Shown here: one piece after another, positions 1-11,813 of the stretch
How the letters are laid out: each line of letters starts with the position of its first letter
How positions within the stretch are numbered: the stretch's first letter is position 1
Assembly (NCBI GenBank): GCA_903813345.2
Contig: CAIIXF020000002.1
Coordinates: 1,652,001 to 1,716,000, forward strand
DNA: 64,000 bases
Direction of reading: 5' to 3'
From: Owenia fusiformis
Lineage: Eukaryota > Annelida > Polychaeta > Sabellida > Oweniidae
Position numbers and translations under genes: made by a program
Notes under the pieces: generated by a model
The model's database searches: none
What the model was told of the DNA's origin: nothing
Seen by the model: only the letters and a program-made list of their open reading frames with translations

Positions 1-66
1 CAGTTCATTTTGATACCACAGTGATTCAAGCTCATCGTTCTTGGGGCCAGCAGCTCCAACTTCAGA
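1..66 (-). CDS. PCM1: PCM1 exon, cut by the window edge
   Basis: Acceptor ATTCTAG on the minus strand (AG at 67-68) followed by an open phase-0 frame of 22 codons containing ELESLWYQNEL. It fits the all-phase-0 pattern of the upstream exons. The link across the 3-kb gap is inferred. Confidence 0.45.
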
Positions 67-3000
67 CTAGAATATTACATAAGTCAAAACAAATAAGATA
101 AATTACACTTGGATTAAAAGGCATATGGGGTCCATTTGTGAGATTTAGCCACCTATCTTGGACTACATTGTTCATTTACTAGTAAAGGTTAAAAAATAAT
201 AGTCAAACAAATAAGATAAATTACACTTGGATTACAAGGCATATGGGGTCCTTTTGTGTGATTTAGCGCCACCTATCTTGGACTACATTGTTCATTTATT
301 AGTAAGGGTTAAAAACGGTTGAATTACAGGTGTATTATAAGGCAGGGTTCTCACTAGGCTTTAGACACTGGAGATTCTCCGGAGTCTAATGTCTTTAGTC
401 CCTCTTGCTCCAGAGTCTAATAGCTTTTCCGGAGTCTAAAGTGTTTTTTCCGGAGTCTAATTTTGCATTTTTGTCACATTGTTTGTGGTAAAACTCTTGA
501 GAAAATACACAAAACTTGATACAAACAAGGAATAGGAAGTCAGAAACCTTTTAGAAAAGTATATCATGATTAAAAAAGGGAGATGATCTTGTCGTATTTT
601 GAAAAGTACACTAAAAGTGTCTTTCTAAGACTTAGAAGGAGAAATGTGAGATTTCGAGCCATATGTCTCAAGAAAATGCTCTTACCTTTCTAGTAGGATG
701 AGTTCAGGTGCCAAAAACAGCTCATCAAAGGATATATATCATTTTCTAATTGAAAATTTTTGTTGAGCCCTGCATTTTTAACACTGTTTTGACAGGAAGT
801 CATACCCAAAATGAAAACTGAATAAAACAACATTCATCCTAAATGTAGATCAAAATACATACTCAGACATGCAAAATGATATTATTAGTAGTAATGCTGA
901 TCATTTTTAAGAAATCTAAGCATGTAAATAAGACTTTTTTCGTCCATGATTATATAGATAAAGAATTTCTTCCTTCAGGAAGCATTGGCAGTTTGGTGTA
1001 GTGGTTAGAGCTTTGGGCTCAAACAGAGTTTTATTCCATAAGATCTGGGTTCAAATCCCTCCGGTGGAATATGTTTTTATTCTTTATTTTTGTTTTTTTT
1101 TCATTTTGATCCACAATATTTTTAAAATAAATTTTTATATATGGCACTTAAACCATATTTAGTATTTCCAAGGGTTTTAATTTTTAGATGAAATCATAGA
1201 AAGTTACTTAAAGAGGATATCTCTGATCTCACATGGGGAAGGAGAAGTCGCGATACTGCGAAAAAATCCAGGGTCTAAAAATTTCCTGGTGAGAACCCTA
1301 TAAGGGATATGTGTGGTACCACTTGTCAAGGTGACATCACAAGTGCATAATAAGGAATACATTTTTCTCCCAGAGGGCACAGATGATAATGATTTGCCAT
1401 TAAAGTCGATAATGAGAATACACTGTCAATTGTATAACTTGAATGAAAACAATGGGTCAGGGGATCATGTCCAGAAAACAATTCTTACTACATGAACTTG
1501 TAAATACTAATTAAATATAATGTGTTCCAGATTAAGAGGAAAATGTGCTAAATTCAAATCTGACTTTTTGGTCTATATATGCAAGGAAAAATTGTTAGAA
1601 CATAAGCCATGGCTCATTTGAAAGGTCTCTTTGTGCTTTTTAAGAGAAAAAAATATCAAAATATTGAAAAAATCTGTGATAAGACCCCTTTTCCTGTGGC
1701 CTGGCTAATATAATATTGTACCATTACCATTGAGAATTTAACTAATGTGACATCATTATTACATACAAAGGTCACCATTTAGCTGTTAAAAGGCTGAATG
1801 AAGCTAAAAAATGGAGTCAGACAAACACATTTGTTTAGTAGGTACAAACAACAGGCTTGGTATATAAAAAAATATAAACGTTAAATGATGAAAACTAGCA
1901 AATACATTTAAGCTAAATATGAGTGCCCAGACATACATAAAGAACTGTGCTTTTCTATTTCAAATGCAATTAAAAACATAAGTCACAAATAAATTGTTTT
2001 TTATAAATATGTACACTACAATCTTATCAGACAAGAGACACAAATCACAAGCAACTGAAAAAATCCATTTGCTCCATTTTATTCACAAAGCTTTACACTG
2101 ACATATTTCAACTATGAATATGACCTCATAACTGAAAGTTAAAATAGTTATCAAGAAGCGCTCAGTTTACTTTTAATATTAACAACACAAAGTGCTCACA
2201 TGTGGGCAAAACAAATGAATTTCAAAAATATGAGAACATTTTCTAACACCTGGAATCATTGAGAAATTCGCAAAACAAGCAATTTTGGTAAAACAACCTT
2301 ACTTGTTGCTAGTGTAAGATTCTAAATCTTTTAAGAAAAAGAACACTGTGCTACAGCAAAAGTGTGACAAACATGTGATTTCTATTTGATTTTTCATCTC
2401 AATAAGCATTAAAACTATAATAGTAAATTACAATGTAGTTTAAGAAAGCAGACAAATATTGTGCAAAAGTGTGCAGAGCAAAACACAAAACCATAAGTGA
2501 TAAAAATGTTCTGAAAGTCTCAAAGGACAAGGGCCATGTCATAACAGCTAAAGGGTGACCATATAATACAATTGACCATACAATTTCTAGCAAAGGAGGT
2601 TTTTCCCAATGGTCTTAGCTTGTGTCATGTGACCCATGACAGCCAATCAGAGGTGATGAATCTCTGTATATCACTTAACATTTATGACTTATGCCTGAGT
2701 CACATTTACTCCGTTTTGTCAGCCGGCACCAGGCCAAATGAGTATTTTGTTCTAAACTGAATACAATTTTGAATTAAATACTCAATTAAGGCTTGGCGCC
2801 AGCCAATGGATTGGAGCAATTGTGACCAAGGCATAAGCATCATGCACAATGAATTATTACAAAAAGCGATACGAAAGATAGCATGCAGGTATTAATACTT
2901 TGTGAACACAAATAAAAAAATTACAAATAAAAAATTTGAGTAAGATATGAATGATGAATATATGCTTTGAAGCAATCTAGACCCCTTAGTTCTATGACAT

Positions 3001-6000
3001 GACCCCCGGCCCTGTGAAGACTTCCCATAGTACCTCTGTGGAAGTCGTAGATTCTTTGTAATCATTATCAAATAAATGCACCCAATTTTGATTTGAATCC
3101 GGGACGAGGGTCGATTCTAAATCGAGTGTTGAGGAATTCTGGGTACTCTGAGATCTTGCACTCAGTAAAGGATCTTCGGCGTCTGAATATTTTCCGAGAC
3201 AACTTTCAATTTTAGGACGTGTGTTTGCATTTAGAGAGCGATCCTAAGAAAAGAAGTTTAGGTCCATGTTTAACATATTCTAAATACAAGTTTTAGTCAG
3301 AATTTAGATGAAATATTTGCTACAGTACCCAGATATAGACTTGCGCTGAAATGACTAAAGATGGAGATATTTTAAAACTAAATACCTATGACTTAAAGCC
3401 TTGGAACTAACATACTAACATGCATTTTTGTTAAATACAGAATCTTGACATTTATTTTATAAAATGCCAAATCCATCAGGAGAATCAATATCTTATGGCA
3501 TATGAAAAATAATTTTCTTCATTTCATATCCATTGGATTGTTTCATTTATAATATTACACTGAAATGCCACAATGTCACATTCTAATGTCATTATTACAT
3601 TCAAATTAGGGCCGGAACCAACTATGAATTTCGGAGTCGACTAGTTGAGGTGTCTTAGTTGAGTCGTCATCGATTAGTTGCCCTCTGGCTTCGGAAAAAA
3701 TAAAAATAAAATATTTCCTTTATCTGTCATCAGTTTTTGCCGCATTTACAGATTTGTTTCTCCTAGTACTCTGTTTCTTGTATAAACAATGTATCAAATA
3801 TAATAAATCGATCGTTTTTAAAGTTTATATTGTGTATTTGTGTTGTTTTATGCAATAATTCAACTAGAATTTATCATTATTGTAAATAAACGTCTTCTTC
3901 TATTTACTTCCGCTGACCTTGACCGTTACCGGAACTACTTAGTTTGAATTCGCGCAATATTTAAATAAAATGTCAAACTCAAAAGGGAAGTCTCCCATAT
4001 GTGAATACTTTACCCTAACGGTCACGGGTGATCATTGCGATTTGCGATGGCACATATACCCATATTGCATGATAGCACATTATAAAAATGATAAATGTGT
4101 GGGACTATATTCTTGCCAATTAAAAATGAAGTGCTTCGGCGGCCTTTAATGGATCGCTAAAAGTAAACTTTTTAAAAGTTAAATAACTTCAATTAGTATC
4201 GAATAAAGAAGTGAATCTGTTTATAGCATATGTTTGAAGTGTTTTGAAGAGTAGAAACATGCATTTTGGGCTGGATAAGTAAGGAAAATACATAACAACA
4301 TCACAAAAATGAGGTGAGTGAACGTTCATTTATGAACTTTTCTTCACAATTTTTCCCGGGGATATGTCTTCGACGATCGATTTTTCCAAATCAAAGTCGA
4401 CTATCAGCCCAACTTTCTTCGTATCCAACTAGTTAGACTAATCGTTCCGGCCCTAATTCAAATGTCTTAACATTACATTCAACTGTCATATCATTAAACT
4501 CAGCTGTCATATAAACCATATTTAAATTAAACAAGATCAAAATGTCAATGCTATAAACTGTTTTTTTCTGAATTAAACTCAGTTGTCATATAAACCATAT
4601 TTAAATTAAACAAGATCAAAATGTCAATGCTATAAACTGTTTTTTTCTGAATTAAACTCAGTTGTCATATAAACCATATTTAAATTAAACAAGATAAAAA
4701 TGTCAATGCTATAAACTGATTTTTCCTGAATATGAATGAGAAATTGTTTGTGAACTAAACATGTTATATAAAGCACTAGAACTTGAGAGCATATCTAAAA
4801 TTAAGTGTCAGTTAATGTTCATACTTACAGTCGTACACTCTGAGACATCTGACTGCATGTCCATGTCTATTGAAGTACTGTCGGCAGCTGAGATCTTTGA
4901 ATGGCCTGACCCACCAGAATTATGGTCCACTACGAGAAGGGTCTCATCACGGTGTGCCTAGAATAAAATCTCACATTAAAAACTCAAAATACTTGACCCA
5001 CCATAATTATGGTCCACTATTAGAAGGGTTTCATCACGGTGTGCCTTGAATAAAATCTCATATTAACAACTCAAATATTTGTCATTTGATTGTCTTTACA
5101 GAGATAAACTGTTTTGAAAATATGTGACTTGAACTGAATAACGAATATTCATATTCTATATGCTTTCAGAAGATAGGCGGATTTCATTTATCCAGGAATC
5201 ATTAAAAGATGGAAAAGTTAAATTTTTGGACAGACAAAAGGTAGGTCTAGTTGGCGATTCGAATGTTAACCATGTGAACAAAAAAGAACTTAGTGACTAA
5301 ATACTTATCAGGTCAACTTTAATTTCACTAACCACAAATTTTGATAATCTTTGAAAAGTTATGAGAAGAAATCGCACAAATGCAGAATTTTGTTACATCA
5401 AAGAAGCTATATTGGCCTGTCTGGTGATATTTGATTGTACTTTTTCAAAATAACCAATAAGTTAATCCTATTTTTGCCTGGACAGCTTGCCACAGTGACA
5501 TTATCAATCTAGCCAATATATCATAAGTTTCTCTGATTTATCAAAAGGTGAAAGGTTTACTGAAAAGGTTTATTAATGTATAATCTTACCAATATTCTCT
5601 GCAGTAGGTTCATGTAGCCTTTCTCTTGTTCTTTCAAGTGCTGTACGAGTCTCTCAAGTTTTTCTACCTGTTCTCGGTGGGCCTAGAATACAGGGATATA
5701 CCGATTAGTGCTCGCAACTTGACAGGAAATTATAAACAGGAGGCAAAAAGCAATTTTGTGTTGTTATTCTAAACAAAATCTGCCTGCCATAATTTAGCAT
5801 TGAGCCTTTTAAGCTTATGATTGTAAGTTGAAATAATTCAGAAAATGATTCCAAATGCGCAAAACTTAAAACTTTTAGTCCTTTGAATTACTTAAACATC
5901 TTGGAACAAATTACAGATTATGTCAAATACAAGTACAAATGTTATAAGGGCCACCTTGAGATTTTTAAGACAAGGGCCCCTTGAGATTTTAAAGACAAGG

Positions 6001-7790
6001 GCCCTTGAGATTTTTAAGACAACATTTCACCCATGAAATAGCCCAACTGCACCCATGTTAAAAATAAGAAGGTTGTTTGAATTTTGGTAATGATTTTGAA
6101 AATCAAAATTTTGTAGAGATAATTTGAGGAAAAATATTTTTGGGAAAATATTGCAGTATGATAATGTAGAGTGTAACTTACTGGTTCAGTTGATGCCTTC
6201 AATGTTCCACCCATAGCAGCAGCTTGTTTTATATAGTCTCTGATCTGCATCAATCTACCAACAATCTGGTTACTGTCCGGCTGAAATAGCATGGAATTCC
6301 TAATCAGAGGTTGTATGAGCTACAAGCAATGTTCTCTGCTCGTTTTTACAACAATTGACTGTTATTTTGATGAAATTTTTATGAAACTGCAACATAAGCA
6401 AATTATTTTATGTACAGTATGTACAATCTGATTTAGAAACCCACATTCTCTTTTGAAATCATCATTGAATAAGCTGGTAGCCATTGCAAATTACCGAAAA
6501 TAACTTATTTTTAATTTCTTGTACATGTATGGTATATATTCTTTAGTCTGGACCAATATAATCAAAAATCGTAATTAGAGGTATATTCAAAGTTTACTTA
6601 CTGGTTCAACATCAGATATTTCAGAATCAGAAGCAATCCAATTATCAACAAAATGCCCATTGATGTCATTCTGATTCAATCTCATTGTAAACCTTTCGTT
6701 ATTCTTCTCTCCATCTGATTCGCTTACACCCTCGGACTCACTAAATGACAATGCCTGGCGGAGATTTTCGATAGCTTCCCGGTGCGCCTTGGGAGTTACA
6801 GCAGTCATTTTAGTTCTTGGAAAAGTTGAAGGGGTTCGATGCTTTCTGTTGTCACTTGTTGGTGTTGATTCAACTGATAGTGACTGTTCTCTCTCTGTAT
6901 TTCCTATCCCTACTTTAACCTTGGTTTTGCTGGGATCAAAAGTCTGACTTGGTCTCCAGTTCGAAAAATCCTAGAAAACAAGATATGCTCTATGATTTGC
7001 TTATCTAAAGAATAATTACTGCAGTCAAATGTACAGTTAAGCTGTGGCCTCTTGTAATTCAGAGAAACTCCCAGATTACTACACACTGAACTAGTAACTG
7101 AATATATACAAATGATTTGTATCCAAAATATGAATATATTTTATTGTACTGTGGTCGCTTATTTTTTAGATTTGTATCCAAAATATAAATATATTTTATT
7201 GTACTGTGGTCGCTTTTTAGGTTTGATGGACATGCAATCCAACTGACTCAACCTGTACTGTACAAAATGAAAAAGTTACCCAATTATTTGGCCTATTGTC
7301 CTGGTGTGCACTTCCTGCATTACTTGAGTGACCCTCACTGTCTGTTCTGTTACGCAGTCGTTGCAGAAACTTTGGTCTTGGTTCAGACATCACGATACGT
7401 TCATTTCCAGCCATTGAAACAACACTATATAAAATAAATTGTTAGAAAACATATTTAGATTGTCACATCAATAATATAGCTTCTCGCGAACAGTTGTAAG
7501 CTGGATTTCATTTGAACATGTCTAGCAACGATAATTGATTACAGTGGCAACGAAAACTGAAAAACCTGAAAAAATTGCAAATTTACGACTGCATGTCTTT
7601 ATCGTTTAAAATGTTAAAGAGGGTAAACCTTACAACAGTTCATGCAGAGACTTACCTTGATTCGATTGCACTCCGTAAACACGTTGAACTAGGTCAAATG
7701 GAGCTGCAATATGCAATTTCCTAAAGCAATTTCAAAATTTGGCTGCAAATCCCCTACGCCATTTTGGATTTGCTCATTAATATATCGATG
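1..7790 (-). CDS. PCM1: PCM1 (pericentriolar material 1) homologue, N-terminal part, continues past the left edge
   Basis: Seen: seven coding exons on the minus strand, every junction in phase 0: 7280-7424 (ATG at 7414), 6602-6970, 6182-6280, 5590-5682, 4829-4957, 3034-3243 and <1-66, with a non-coding exon from 7656 to about 7790. The protein has NNWDFSNW and RTPSTFPRTKM near its start, then an Arg/Lys/Gln helix with ALSFSESE, then SNQIVGRLMQIRDYIKQ, then LERLVQHLKEQEKGYMNLLQ. From memory of vertebrate PCM1, these match in order its NWS and RRTKTPHTFP segments, QIVSRLVQIRDYI and HLIDHLKEQEKSYMKFL. PCM1 is a coiled-coil scaffold of centriolar satellites that helps deliver proteins to centrosomes and cilia. 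Here about 380 residues are covered against roughly 2,000 in vertebrates, so most of the gene lies to the left. Exons 5 and 6 show no similarity that I recognise. Identity rests mainly on exons 3 and 4. Confidence 0.75.
86..320. repeat. Tandem duplication, about 118-bp unit, two copies
   Basis: The segment beginning CAAATAAGATAAATTACACT is repeated at about 208 with a few mismatches, including the run GGCATATGGGGTCC. Intronic; no coding potential seen. Confidence 0.85.
342..1301. mobile_element. hAT-like non-autonomous element (MITE)
   Basis: Begins CAGGGTTCTCAC and ends GTGAGAACCCT, a terminal inverted repeat typical of hAT elements. Both sides are flanked by the bases TATAAGG, a possible target-site duplication of the 7-8 bp expected for hAT. 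Inside are four short repeats of TCCGGAGTCTAA (about 370-465) and a tRNA-like segment near 988-1070. No transposase frame is visible. Confidence 0.6.
985..1072 (+). other. tRNA-like sequence (SINE head or tRNA relic)
   Basis: Contains an A-box-like TGGTGTAGTGG and a B-box-like GGTTCAAATCC about 48 bases apart. A plausible anticodon stem surrounds GGCTCAAA, but the T stem has mismatches and the loop is a base too long, so a working tRNA is doubtful. It lies inside the hAT-like element. Confidence 0.5.
1302..2689. other. PCM1 intron, no gene seen
   Basis: AT-rich DNA with only short chance open frames on either strand and no splice-consistent exon that I can support. Any PCM1 exon here would need protein comparison to find. 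Confidence 0.5.
2690..2836. mobile_element. Small inverted-repeat element, family A (GGTCACATTTGCTCC type)
   Basis: Ends TATGCCTGAGTCACATTTAC and GTGACCAAGGCATA form a terminal inverted repeat. The middle is a palindrome around TATTTTGTTC. Five or more relatives lie at 29.37-33.0 kb. Confidence 0.75.
3034..3243 (-). CDS. PCM1: PCM1 exon, Ser-rich; could be read to a stop at 2992
   Basis: Acceptor AG at 3244-3245 after a pyrimidine tract; 70 codons to a weak donor (GAG followed by GTACTA), phase 0. If that donor is not used, the frame stays open to a TAG at 2992-2994, giving a short isoform of about 360 residues. The in-frame exon at the left edge favours splicing onward. Confidence 0.5.
3607..4455. 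mobile_element. hAT MITE with 8-bp target-site duplication
   Basis: The ends TAGGGCCGGAAC and GTTCCGGCCCTA are inverted repeats and are flanked by identical ATTCAAAT (3599-3606 and 4456-4463), the 8-bp duplication expected of hAT elements. Length is 849 bp with no transposase frame. It sits in the PCM1 intron. Confidence 0.9.
4494..4730. repeat. 80-bp tandem repeat, three copies
   Basis: The unit starting ATTAAACTCAG and running through GTCAATGCTATAAACTG occurs three times in a row with nearly no change in copies two and three. Intronic. Confidence 0.9.
4829..4957 (-). CDS. PCM1: PCM1 exon, Ser/Asp-rich linker
   Basis: 43 codons, phase 0, starting AHRDETLLVVDHNSGGSG. Acceptor at 4958-4959, strong donor GTAAGTAT at 4821-4828. 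I see no match to a known PCM1 segment; membership rests on phase, strand and position. Its acceptor half is repeated at about 4985-5075. Confidence 0.6.
4985..5075 (-). repeat. Partial duplicate of the preceding PCM1 exon and its acceptor
   Basis: About 90 bases repeat the acceptor and first half of the 4829-4957 exon with a few changes (translation AHRDETLLIVDHNYGGS). The copy keeps a usable CAAG acceptor but lacks the donor half and runs into a stop codon, so it is probably a dead exon copy inside the intron. Confidence 0.7.
5590..5682 (-). CDS. PCM1: PCM1 exon, LKEQEK coiled coil
   Basis: 31 codons, phase 0, encoding a heptad-rich helix with LERLVQHLKEQEKGYMNLLQ that matches the PCM1 segment following the QIRDYI helix. 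Acceptor at 5683-5684, donor GTAAGATTAT at 5588-5589. Confidence 0.8.
6182..6280 (-). CDS. PCM1: PCM1 exon, QIRDYI helix
   Basis: 33 codons, phase 0 at both ends, encoding SNQIVGRLMQIRDYIKQ. This is the segment closest to vertebrate PCM1 and the best single evidence for the gene's identity. Acceptor at 6281-6282, donor GTAAGTTAC at 6180-6181. Confidence 0.8.
6602..6970 (-). CDS. PCM1: PCM1 exon, TFP motif and acidic Ser-rich segment
   Basis: Exactly 123 codons, acceptor AG at 6971-6972 and donor GTAAGTAAA at 6593-6601. It opens DFSNWRPSQTFDPSKTK and contains RTPSTFPRTKM and a helix ending LRQALSFSESE, the order of short motifs found in the PCM1 N-terminus. The apparent in-frame ATG at 6808 is internal. 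Confidence 0.75.
7280..7424 (-). CDS. PCM1: PCM1 exon with start codon
   Basis: Acceptor AG at 7425-7426 and donor GT at 7278-7279. Ten bases of leader precede the ATG at 7414; the exon then encodes 45 residues starting MAGNERIVMSEPRPKFLQRL and ends in phase 0. Reading on past the donor is open for 20 more codons but unsupported. Confidence 0.7.
7656..7790 (-). other. PCM1: PCM1 5' untranslated exon
   Basis: A strong donor (CAAG followed by GTAAGT, read on the minus strand; GT at 7654-7655) lies upstream of the acceptor at 7425-7426 that precedes the ATG exon, so the first exon appears to be non-coding. Its 5' limit, about 7790, is a guess; no TATA box is obvious. Confidence 0.5.
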
Positions 7791-8679
7791 CTGAGAAAAA
7801 TAGTGCGCCGAAGAAAAGCAGAAATATACAGCACAAGCTGCCTCTGAGAATGGAAAGAAAACAAAGATGAATATTTTAAGTCATATCAATTTACTTATTT
7901 CATAAAATAATATATATATTGAAGTCGAATATATCACAATATATATATTACTATTTCCTAAGCGACGACATATATCAGGTGCTTTGAGTAATAAGGTCAC
8001 GCGCCAAAATTGCTATTGTTTCGTATAGTGTAAGTAATTCAAATATTGTTCCCGGGAAATCACTTGATAGAAAGATGGCAGTACTGAACAAGCTTGTCAG
8101 TAGTTTGAATGCCCATTGATTCATGCTGCATCAAGTAAGTTCAGATTGCAGAAGTACCCCGTGAGATATACTCACGACTATACATATTTGTTGACTAAGA
8201 TTGAAGTAAGGCAGGTAGGCCTATTAGCCTAAAATTGGATTTCTCTCATGAAAGAAGGATAGGACCTCATCCTGGAAAGTGTTCATCGATCATTCATATT
8301 TTCAAATTATACTGTACTTGTTTTCCTACATCCAACCTACCGGGAAAAACTCATATCATTAGTGTTTCACATTTCCTATAAACAACTATTACGCCATTAT
8401 GTAAAATTGTTCAAATTGCATGACTTTCGTAATTGCAACAATAGCACAATATATTTTGTAATTATATAATAAGAAATCATATTCTACAAGTAGTCATCTA
8501 TTACACACAGTACAGTTCAATAACTAGGTTGGAAATACTAGGAACACAATAGTCCAAAGGTTTCCTTCCCAGCATGGGGTGTTTTTTTGTTTTTTTCTTA
8601 CAAAAGCGCCGGTCGTTTTGACTCGGAACAACTTTGCAACTGTTTCCATGGTAAATTTTAATTTTCAATAATTTTGCCA
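7791..8679. other. Intergenic, upstream of PCM1
   Basis: No exon, repeat family or clear promoter motif recognised; AT-rich with a short (AT)n run near 7910-7950. Confidence 0.5.
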
Positions 8680-9525
8680 TGTGTTTTATTTGTTTTGCCT
8701 GTTGTTTTCTTTTCTTTTGCCTGATGTTTTCCGATTTGGTGTGCCTGTTGTTTTCATTTGTCTTCCATGTCGTTTTCATTTGTTTTGCCTGTTGTTTTCT
8801 TTTGTTTTGCCTGTTGTTTTCATCTGTTTGGCCTGTTGTTTTCATTTGGTTTGCCTGTTGTTTTCATTTGATTTGTCTGTTGTTTTCATTTGGTTTGCCT
8901 GTTGTTTTCTTTTGTTTTGTCTGTTGTTTTCTTTTGTTTTGTCTGTTGTTTTCATTTGGTTCGCCTGTTGTTTTTATTTGCTTTGCCTGTTGTTTTCATT
9001 TGTCTTAATTTTTGCCTGTTATTTTCATTTGGTTTGCCTGTTGTTTTCATTTGGTATGCTTGTTGATTTCATTTGTCTTGCCTGTTGTTTTCATTTGGTT
9101 TGCCTGTTGTTTTCATTTGTCTTGTCTGTTGTTTTCATTTGGTTTGCCTGTTGTTTTCATTTGTCTTTTCTGTTGTTTTCATTTGGTCTGCCTATTGTTT
9201 TCATTCACTCTGCCGGATGTTTTCATTTGTTCATGTTTTCATTTGTTTTGCCTGTTGTTTCCTTTTGCATTGGCGGTTTTTTCATTTGGTTTGCTTGGTG
9301 TTTTCATTTGTTTTGCCTGTTGTTTTCATTCATTTTGCCTGTTGTTTTTATTATTTTGTTTTGTCTATTTTCATTTGGTTTGCCTGTTGTTTTCATTTGG
9401 TTTGCCTGTCGTTTTCATTTGTTTTGCCTGTTGTTTTTTTGTTCATGTTTTCATTTGCTTTGCCTGTGTTTTTGTTTTCATTTGTTTGGCCTGTTGTTTT
9501 TCATTCGTTTTGCCTGTTGCATATT
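8680..9525. repeat. 22-bp minisatellite, about 38 copies
   Basis: The unit TTTGCCTGTTGTTTTCATTT plus two G/T bases repeats with substitutions and occasional shorter units. Because 22 is not a multiple of 3 and the unit lacks stops, all three forward frames stay open over long stretches and read as Cys/Phe/Leu-rich peptides. This is a property of the repeat and is not evidence for a gene. Confidence 0.95.
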
Positions 9526-10427
9526 TTCAGATATTCTTATAATACCCCTGCACCAGTAGCAAGGGCCGATAGCTCTTACCCTCACCTTTTAACCCAACCC
9601 AGTAACCCTTTGGTAATGATATGTTATTGAATATATTTTGATGATACATAATTGAAAATGATATGTAATTAATTTGCTCAATCAATGGACATGGACTCAA
9701 TGTCTCAATAGACATGGCCTCTTCATGGATTCTACAGTTAACATGACTTTCAGAATATCGATTCTTTGTTGTTTGGAAGTTCGCATGTCTTATGAAGTAA
9801 ATTCACAAGAGTTAGGACAAGAAATAAATCAATGCATTGCAATCATCCCGGACGTACTGCACGAAACGACAAATCCCCGGGTATTGTAACGCCGGGCCCT
9901 TGGTTAGGAGACATGGCTGCTGTCAAATGTTGTAAATTTACCTTCAGAGCAGTTAATTGTTAATCTTTGTGCTATAATAACTTTTAATAAAAGTTAGAAA
10001 TAATGTTTTTTCTTATTCTTACAAAAATCGATGTTTTAAAATAAAAGCATGCTTTGCTGAAGTGAATCTCTTCTGATAAAGTTGTTAAATAAGATAACTT
10101 TTTAACAAGACCACTCAAAGGGACAACAAGGCCTGTAGAGAGAAAATTTTAACATTTTTACTTTTTCTGAGCTATCGGGGCATCATTTGGCTTAACATCT
10201 TCTTTGACATACATATTTTCTTAAAATGTATGGATAAACTATCAATTTCTGCATCAAGCTGTGTAAATTCAGTTCAACGCTTCTATAGAGGGAGTCCCAC
10301 TTATAGATTTTTAAGATCAACCATGTTTTAAGAGGAATATCAGCCGAAATAATGTTCATTCAGGGGGTTTCTTTGTAGATAATAAAAATATATGTTAGTC
10401 TTAATGAAATATCCAAACTCAAATATA
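9526..10427. other. Intergenic, nothing recognised
   Basis: AT-rich DNA with short chance frames only. Confidence 0.5.
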
Positions 10428-11302
10428 CTCTCCCCTCCATAAGTTTGGCAACCCTTTTTCCCCATTGAACTACGTGTTAAAGCCTCTTTACGTTTGAATT
10501 TGTATTTACTTAACCGGCGATGAAATAACTTATAATATTGATGGAAACGTAACTTGACTTTATTTCCAATACCTCCAAATTTTCTCAATTTTTTTCCTCA
10601 ATTACAATAGGTCGAAAATTGATGATAAATTTGATGATTTTTTGAAAATCGTCATTCCCATGTAATCCAATGGGAAATGGAGGGTTCGGGGCAAATCAGA
10701 AATTAGGATATCTTTTCAGTAAAAGATGCAGCAAAAAATATTTTTATATAGAAAATTGAATTGTCTAACTTTTTTGAACACTAAGTGTTTAGTTTATTTG
10801 ATGAATATTAAAGTTGCAGCACTTCAAAGTCATTTTTGAAAATAATTTTTCGCCTCCTGTGTTATTTCAATGGGAGAGGTTTTTTGAAAAACAATTTTGA
10901 CTTTCAAGCCTTATAACTTTGTTGAACCTGAAGAAACATATCAATTTTTTGTTAAATAAAGTTAGCAAATTCAATTGCCTGCCTAACTCGTAAATTTTTG
11001 CAAGGACTCGGAGAGATGGATATTCTGTCATATGATTTGCGGCAAACCTATCATTTCCCATTGGTTAACATGGGAATGTCGATTTTCAAAAATTCATCAA
11101 ATTTATCATCAATTTTCGACCTATTGTAATTGAGGAAAAAATTTGAGAAAATTTGGAGGTATTGGAATTAAAGTCTAATTACGTTTCCATCAAATTATAA
11201 GTATTTTCATTGCAGGTTAAGTAAATAAAAATTCAAAGGTAAAGAGGCTTTAACACGTAGTTCAATGGGGGAAAAAGGTTGCCAAACTTATGGAGGGGAG
11301 TG
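10428..11302. mobile_element. Tc1/mariner-type long-inverted-repeat element, copy 1
   Basis: An 875-bp element flanked by TA on both sides (10426-10427, 11303-11304). Ends CTCTCCCCTCCATAAGTTTG and CAAACTTATGGAGGGGAGTG continue as imperfect inverted arms of about 200 bp. The TA flank and a TIR with AAGTTTGGCAACC resemble Tc1/mariner. No transposase frame. Copy 2 at 16724-17594 is the same element in the opposite orientation. Confidence 0.88.
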
Positions 11303-11519
11303 TATTTTGACACTGGTCCATGATCTGCACTAATTGTTGCACCTTTAAGCAAGTCAGATCCTTATTGAAAATCCAACCTTTCAAACAGTATTTTGTTACC
11401 TTTGAACAAAAGCAAATTGCGTCATTTATATTACAAAAAGAAACGCCCTTTGAAGTCGCTCGAATATTGTTTCGATGTATTATCATCACTTACATGGCAA
11501 ATATCAATTGAATCGAAAT

Positions 11520-11813
11520 GTACACCCCCTCGATAAGTTTATCAACAGGAAGACCCCTTCTTGATCGCGTGTTTACGTTTACTATTTTATTAAAATATCG
11601 AAGTAAAGATTCAAATACTAGAGAGGTTTCGCAAAAAGAGTTATAGCTAAAACATATCTTTAACTGCATCTCGTTTTAATTGAACTGCTGTGTAAATACG
11701 GTACGGAATTTAGATATTTGAGCTAAAAACGTTGTGCGAAACCTATCTAATGGCTTTGGCGCGCTATTAATTGAAGACCTCCAGTTGTGAAACTTATGGC
11801 GGGGGTTCTATGT
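11520..11813. mobile_element. Degenerate relative of the Tc1-type element
   Basis: The left end TACACCCCCTCGATAAGTTT and a right end containing AAACTTATGGCGGGGGTT form an imperfect inverted repeat that resembles the ends of the 875-bp element. Short (about 290 bp), much decayed. Confidence 0.55.

Noticed and set aside
985-1072. Functional tRNA gene
   Set aside because: T-stem mismatches, an enlarged anticodon loop and position inside a hAT-like element argue for a SINE head or relic.
8681-9559. Long plus-strand open frames encoding Cys/Phe-rich peptides
   Set aside because: They are the 22-bp minisatellite read in three frames; no start context, splice signal or conserved domain.
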